DNA of 8,221 bases, taken from Pseudomonadota bacterium (GTDB lineage: Bacteria; Pseudomonadota; Alphaproteobacteria; Sphingomonadales; Sphingomonadaceae). Under the pieces are notes generated by a model. That model made no database searches, was not told where the DNA came from, and saw nothing but the letters and a program-made list of their open reading frames with translations. Positions 6,923-8,221 of the stretch are shown piece after piece; positions within the stretch are counted from its first letter, which is position 1, and every line of letters begins with the position of its first letter. The stretch is taken from contig JAEWJQ010000407.1 of assembly GCA_023386515.1 (NCBI GenBank), positions 1-8,221 of the forward strand. The letters are read 5' to 3'. The position numbers and the translations under genes were made by a program.

Positions 6923-6937
6923 CACGGCGGCGCCGTG
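6923..6937 (+). repeat. Small hairpin next to the permease ribosome binding site
   Basis: CACGGC-GGC-GCCGTG is a perfect inverted repeat with 6-bp GC-rich arms and a 3-base loop. It ends directly before AAGGAGAGG (6938-6946), the Shine-Dalgarno of the permease. It may form a 5'-leader hairpin that affects translation or mRNA stability, or it may be a coincidence of GC-rich DNA. Confidence 0.35.
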
Positions 6938-6951
6938 AAGGAGAGGGTTCG

Positions 6952-8221
6952 ATGGCCGGAGGATTCGTCAACACATCCGCGGGTACGCCCGTCGGGGGGG
7001 CTTCCGCCTCCTACCGGCCTGCGCTCGCACTGCTCGCCTCGCTGTTCTTCATGTGGGGCTTCATCACCGTGATCAACAACACGCTGCTGCCGCATCTGCG
7101 CAGCGTGTTCGAGCTCAACTATTTCCAAACAGGGCTGATCGAGTCGGTGTGGTTCATCGGCTATCTGCTCGCCTCGATTCCGGCGGCGAAGCTGATCGAG
7201 CGGATCGGCTATCAACGCGCCCTGACGACGGGCCTCGGCGTGATGACGCTCGGCTCGCTCGGCATGATCCTGGCGGCGTCGATGGTGTCCTACGGAGTCA
7301 CCGTCGCCTCGCTGTTCGTCGTGTCGTGCGGCATCGCGCTGCTCCAGGTGGCGGCCAATCCCTATGTCGCGGTGATCGGCCCGCCGGAAAGCGCCGAGGG
7401 TCGGCTGACGCTGGTCCAGGCGTTCAACACCACCGGCGACGTGCTCGCGATCATCTTCGGCAAATATCTGATCCTCGCCCGCACCACCGCCGGCACCGCG
7501 GCGCACGGCACGCAGCTGACCGAGGCGCAGCGGATGGCCGACGCGCAGGCGACCGAACTGCCCTATTTCATCGTCGCGATCGTGCTGGCGCTGCTGGCGG
7601 TGCTGATCGCCCGCGCAAAACTGCCTGCGCTCGGCGCCGCCACCCAGCGCGCCAATGCGGAGGATCGCCGGGGCCTGTCGCTGTGGAACCACCGCAACCT
7701 GATCCTCGGCTGCGTCGGCATCGCGCTCTGCGTGCTCGGCGAGATCGGCGTCAGCAGCTATTTCATCAACTTCGTGTCGCAGCCCGACATTGCCAATCTG
7801 ACGCAGGAGCATGCCGCCTCCTACCTCCTCTTCTTCTGGGGCGGGATGATGGTCGGCCGCTTCGCCGGCGCCGCGCTGATGCGCAAGATCGCCGCCCAGC
7901 ACGTGCTGGCGCTCTTCTCGCTGATCGCGCTGGCGGGGACGCTGACCGCCGCCTTCGTGACCGGGCCGGTGGCGATGTACGGCCTGATCGTCTCGGGCCT
8001 CGGCATCTCGATCATGTTCCCGGCGATCTTCGCGCTGGCGATCCGCGGCCTCGGCCCGCTGACCGAGGAAGGTTCGGGCCTGCTGATCATGTCGATCGCC
8101 GGCGGCGCGCTCGCCTCGATCCAGGGCAAGATCGGCGACAATTACGGCCTGCACTGGGGCTTCCTGATCCCGGCGGGCTGCGCGCTCTACGTGCTGTTCT
8201 ACGCGCTGGTCGGGTCCAGGC
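6952..8221 (+). CDS. Sugar permease, FucP/GluP branch of the major facilitator superfamily, 3' end cut by the window
   Basis: The frame from ATG 6952 is open to the window edge and gives 423 residues; FucP/GluP proteins are about 410-440 long, so little is missing. AAGGAGAGG stands six bases before the start. The protein is strongly hydrophobic with about 12 predicted segments in the inner membrane. Family landmarks are FFMWGFITVINNTLLPHLR (32-50), LLQVAANPYV (130-139), AEGRLTLVQAFNTTG (148-162), FFWGGMMVGRF (294-304) and SIMFPAIFALAIRGL (353-367). The family imports hexoses or deoxy sugars with protons or sodium. Aligned on the motifs, Asp46 and Glu135 of E. coli FucP, important for proton coupling, are Asn43 and Gln132 here, so coupling may differ. 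It is divergent from the mutarotase operon and shares its control region. Which sugar it carries cannot be read from the sequence; a pentose or hexose used by this locus is inferred. Confidence 0.92.
   Translation, partial: MAGGFVNTSAGTPVGGASASYRPALALLASLFFMWGFITVINNTLLPHLRSVFELNYFQTGLIESVWFIGYLLASIPAAKLIERIGYQRALTTGLGVMTLGSLGMILAASMVSYGVTVASLFVVSCGIALLQVAANPYVAVIGPPESAEGRLTLVQAFNTTGDVLAIIFGKYLILARTTAGTAAHGTQLTEAQRMADAQATELPYFIVAIVLALLAVLIARAKLPALGAATQRANAEDRRGLSLWNHRNLILGCVGIALCVLGEIGVSSYFINFVSQPDIANLTQEHAASYLLFFWGGMMVGRFAGAALMRKIAAQHVLALFSLIALAGTLTAAFVTGPVAMYGLIVSGLGISIMFPAIFALAIRGLGPLTEEGSGLLIMSIAGGALASIQGKIGDNYGLHWGFLIPAGCALYVLFYALVGSR

Larger units (their letters stand above)
6815..6951. 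promoter_or_regulatory. Divergent promoter region between mutarotase and sugar permease
   Basis: This 137-bp region must hold start signals for both directions. For the minus strand, TTGCGC (6889 to 6884) and TATAAG (6868 to 6863) are 15 bp apart, a tentative promoter for the mutarotase operon. For the plus strand, TTGACC (6844-6849) and TATAGT (6865-6870) are also 15 bp apart, and TATAAG (6877-6882) is an alternative -10. All spacings are imperfect, so the exact promoters are uncertain. The -10 candidates lie on the palindrome at 6864-6881, which would let one regulator control both directions. Confidence 0.5.

Noticed and set aside
6815..6925. Upstream in-frame start for the mutarotase at 6925
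   Set aside because: It would translate through the divergent control region and put 37 mostly polar residues before the signal peptide; ATG 6814 has a strong GGAGGAG.
6853..8154. A 433-residue minus-strand open frame opposite the permease
   Set aside because: Its charged, repetitive Arg/Asp/His/Glu composition is antisense to a clear FucP/GluP permease, which has a good ribosome binding site and transmembrane pattern.

Overview
The window looks like a sugar-utilisation locus from a GC-rich alphaproteobacterium, most probably a sphingomonad (Sphingomonas-type). This rests on the high GC, the TonB-dependent receptor of the Xanthomonas/Caulobacter subtype followed by a DUF6445 protein, the xylonate-dehydratase-like IlvD/Edd protein that resembles Caulobacter XylD, and the FucP/GluP-type sugar transporter. 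The taxonomic call comes from recognised protein families; no database was searched.

Layout, left to right. (1) 1-627, minus strand: a DUF6445 protein cut by the window edge. (2) 692-3532, minus strand: a 946-residue TonB-dependent outer-membrane receptor that begins the same unit. A 12-bp terminator-like hairpin with a U-run sits in the 64-nt spacer between these two genes. (3) 3533-3856: a 324-bp AT-richer control region. It holds a perfect 13-bp palindrome over a candidate -10 box, a related imperfect palindrome upstream, a 21-bp-spaced direct repeat and the strong terminator of the next operon. (4) 3857-5656, minus strand: a sugar-acid dehydratase (XylD-like) that is full length except for one in-frame TAG at codon 201. 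(5) 5672-6814, minus strand: an exported aldose 1-epimerase, 15 bp upstream of the dehydratase and in the same operon. (6) 6815-6951: a divergent promoter region with a palindrome related to the one in front of the receptor. (7) 6952 to the right edge, plus strand: a sugar transporter of the FucP/GluP branch of the major facilitator superfamily, complete except for its last few residues.

A working model (inference): the receptor moves a sugar or oligosaccharide across the outer membrane, the exported mutarotase equilibrates the anomers in the periplasm, the MFS permease takes the monosaccharide through the inner membrane, and after oxidation to an aldonic acid the dehydratase makes the 2-keto-3-deoxy acid (Weimberg/Dahms-type pentose route). 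The sugar dehydrogenase, the later enzymes and the regulator are not in the window. A shared GTC-N-GACATA element in both control regions suggests one regulator for all of these genes.

The most notable points are the amber codon immediately before an iron-sulfur-ligand cysteine of the dehydratase, the hairpin between receptor and DUF6445 gene that could both terminate transcription and mask the downstream ribosome binding site, and the shared operator-like motif. I found no mobile element, CRISPR array, tRNA or rRNA. I see no strong evidence of an entirely new system.
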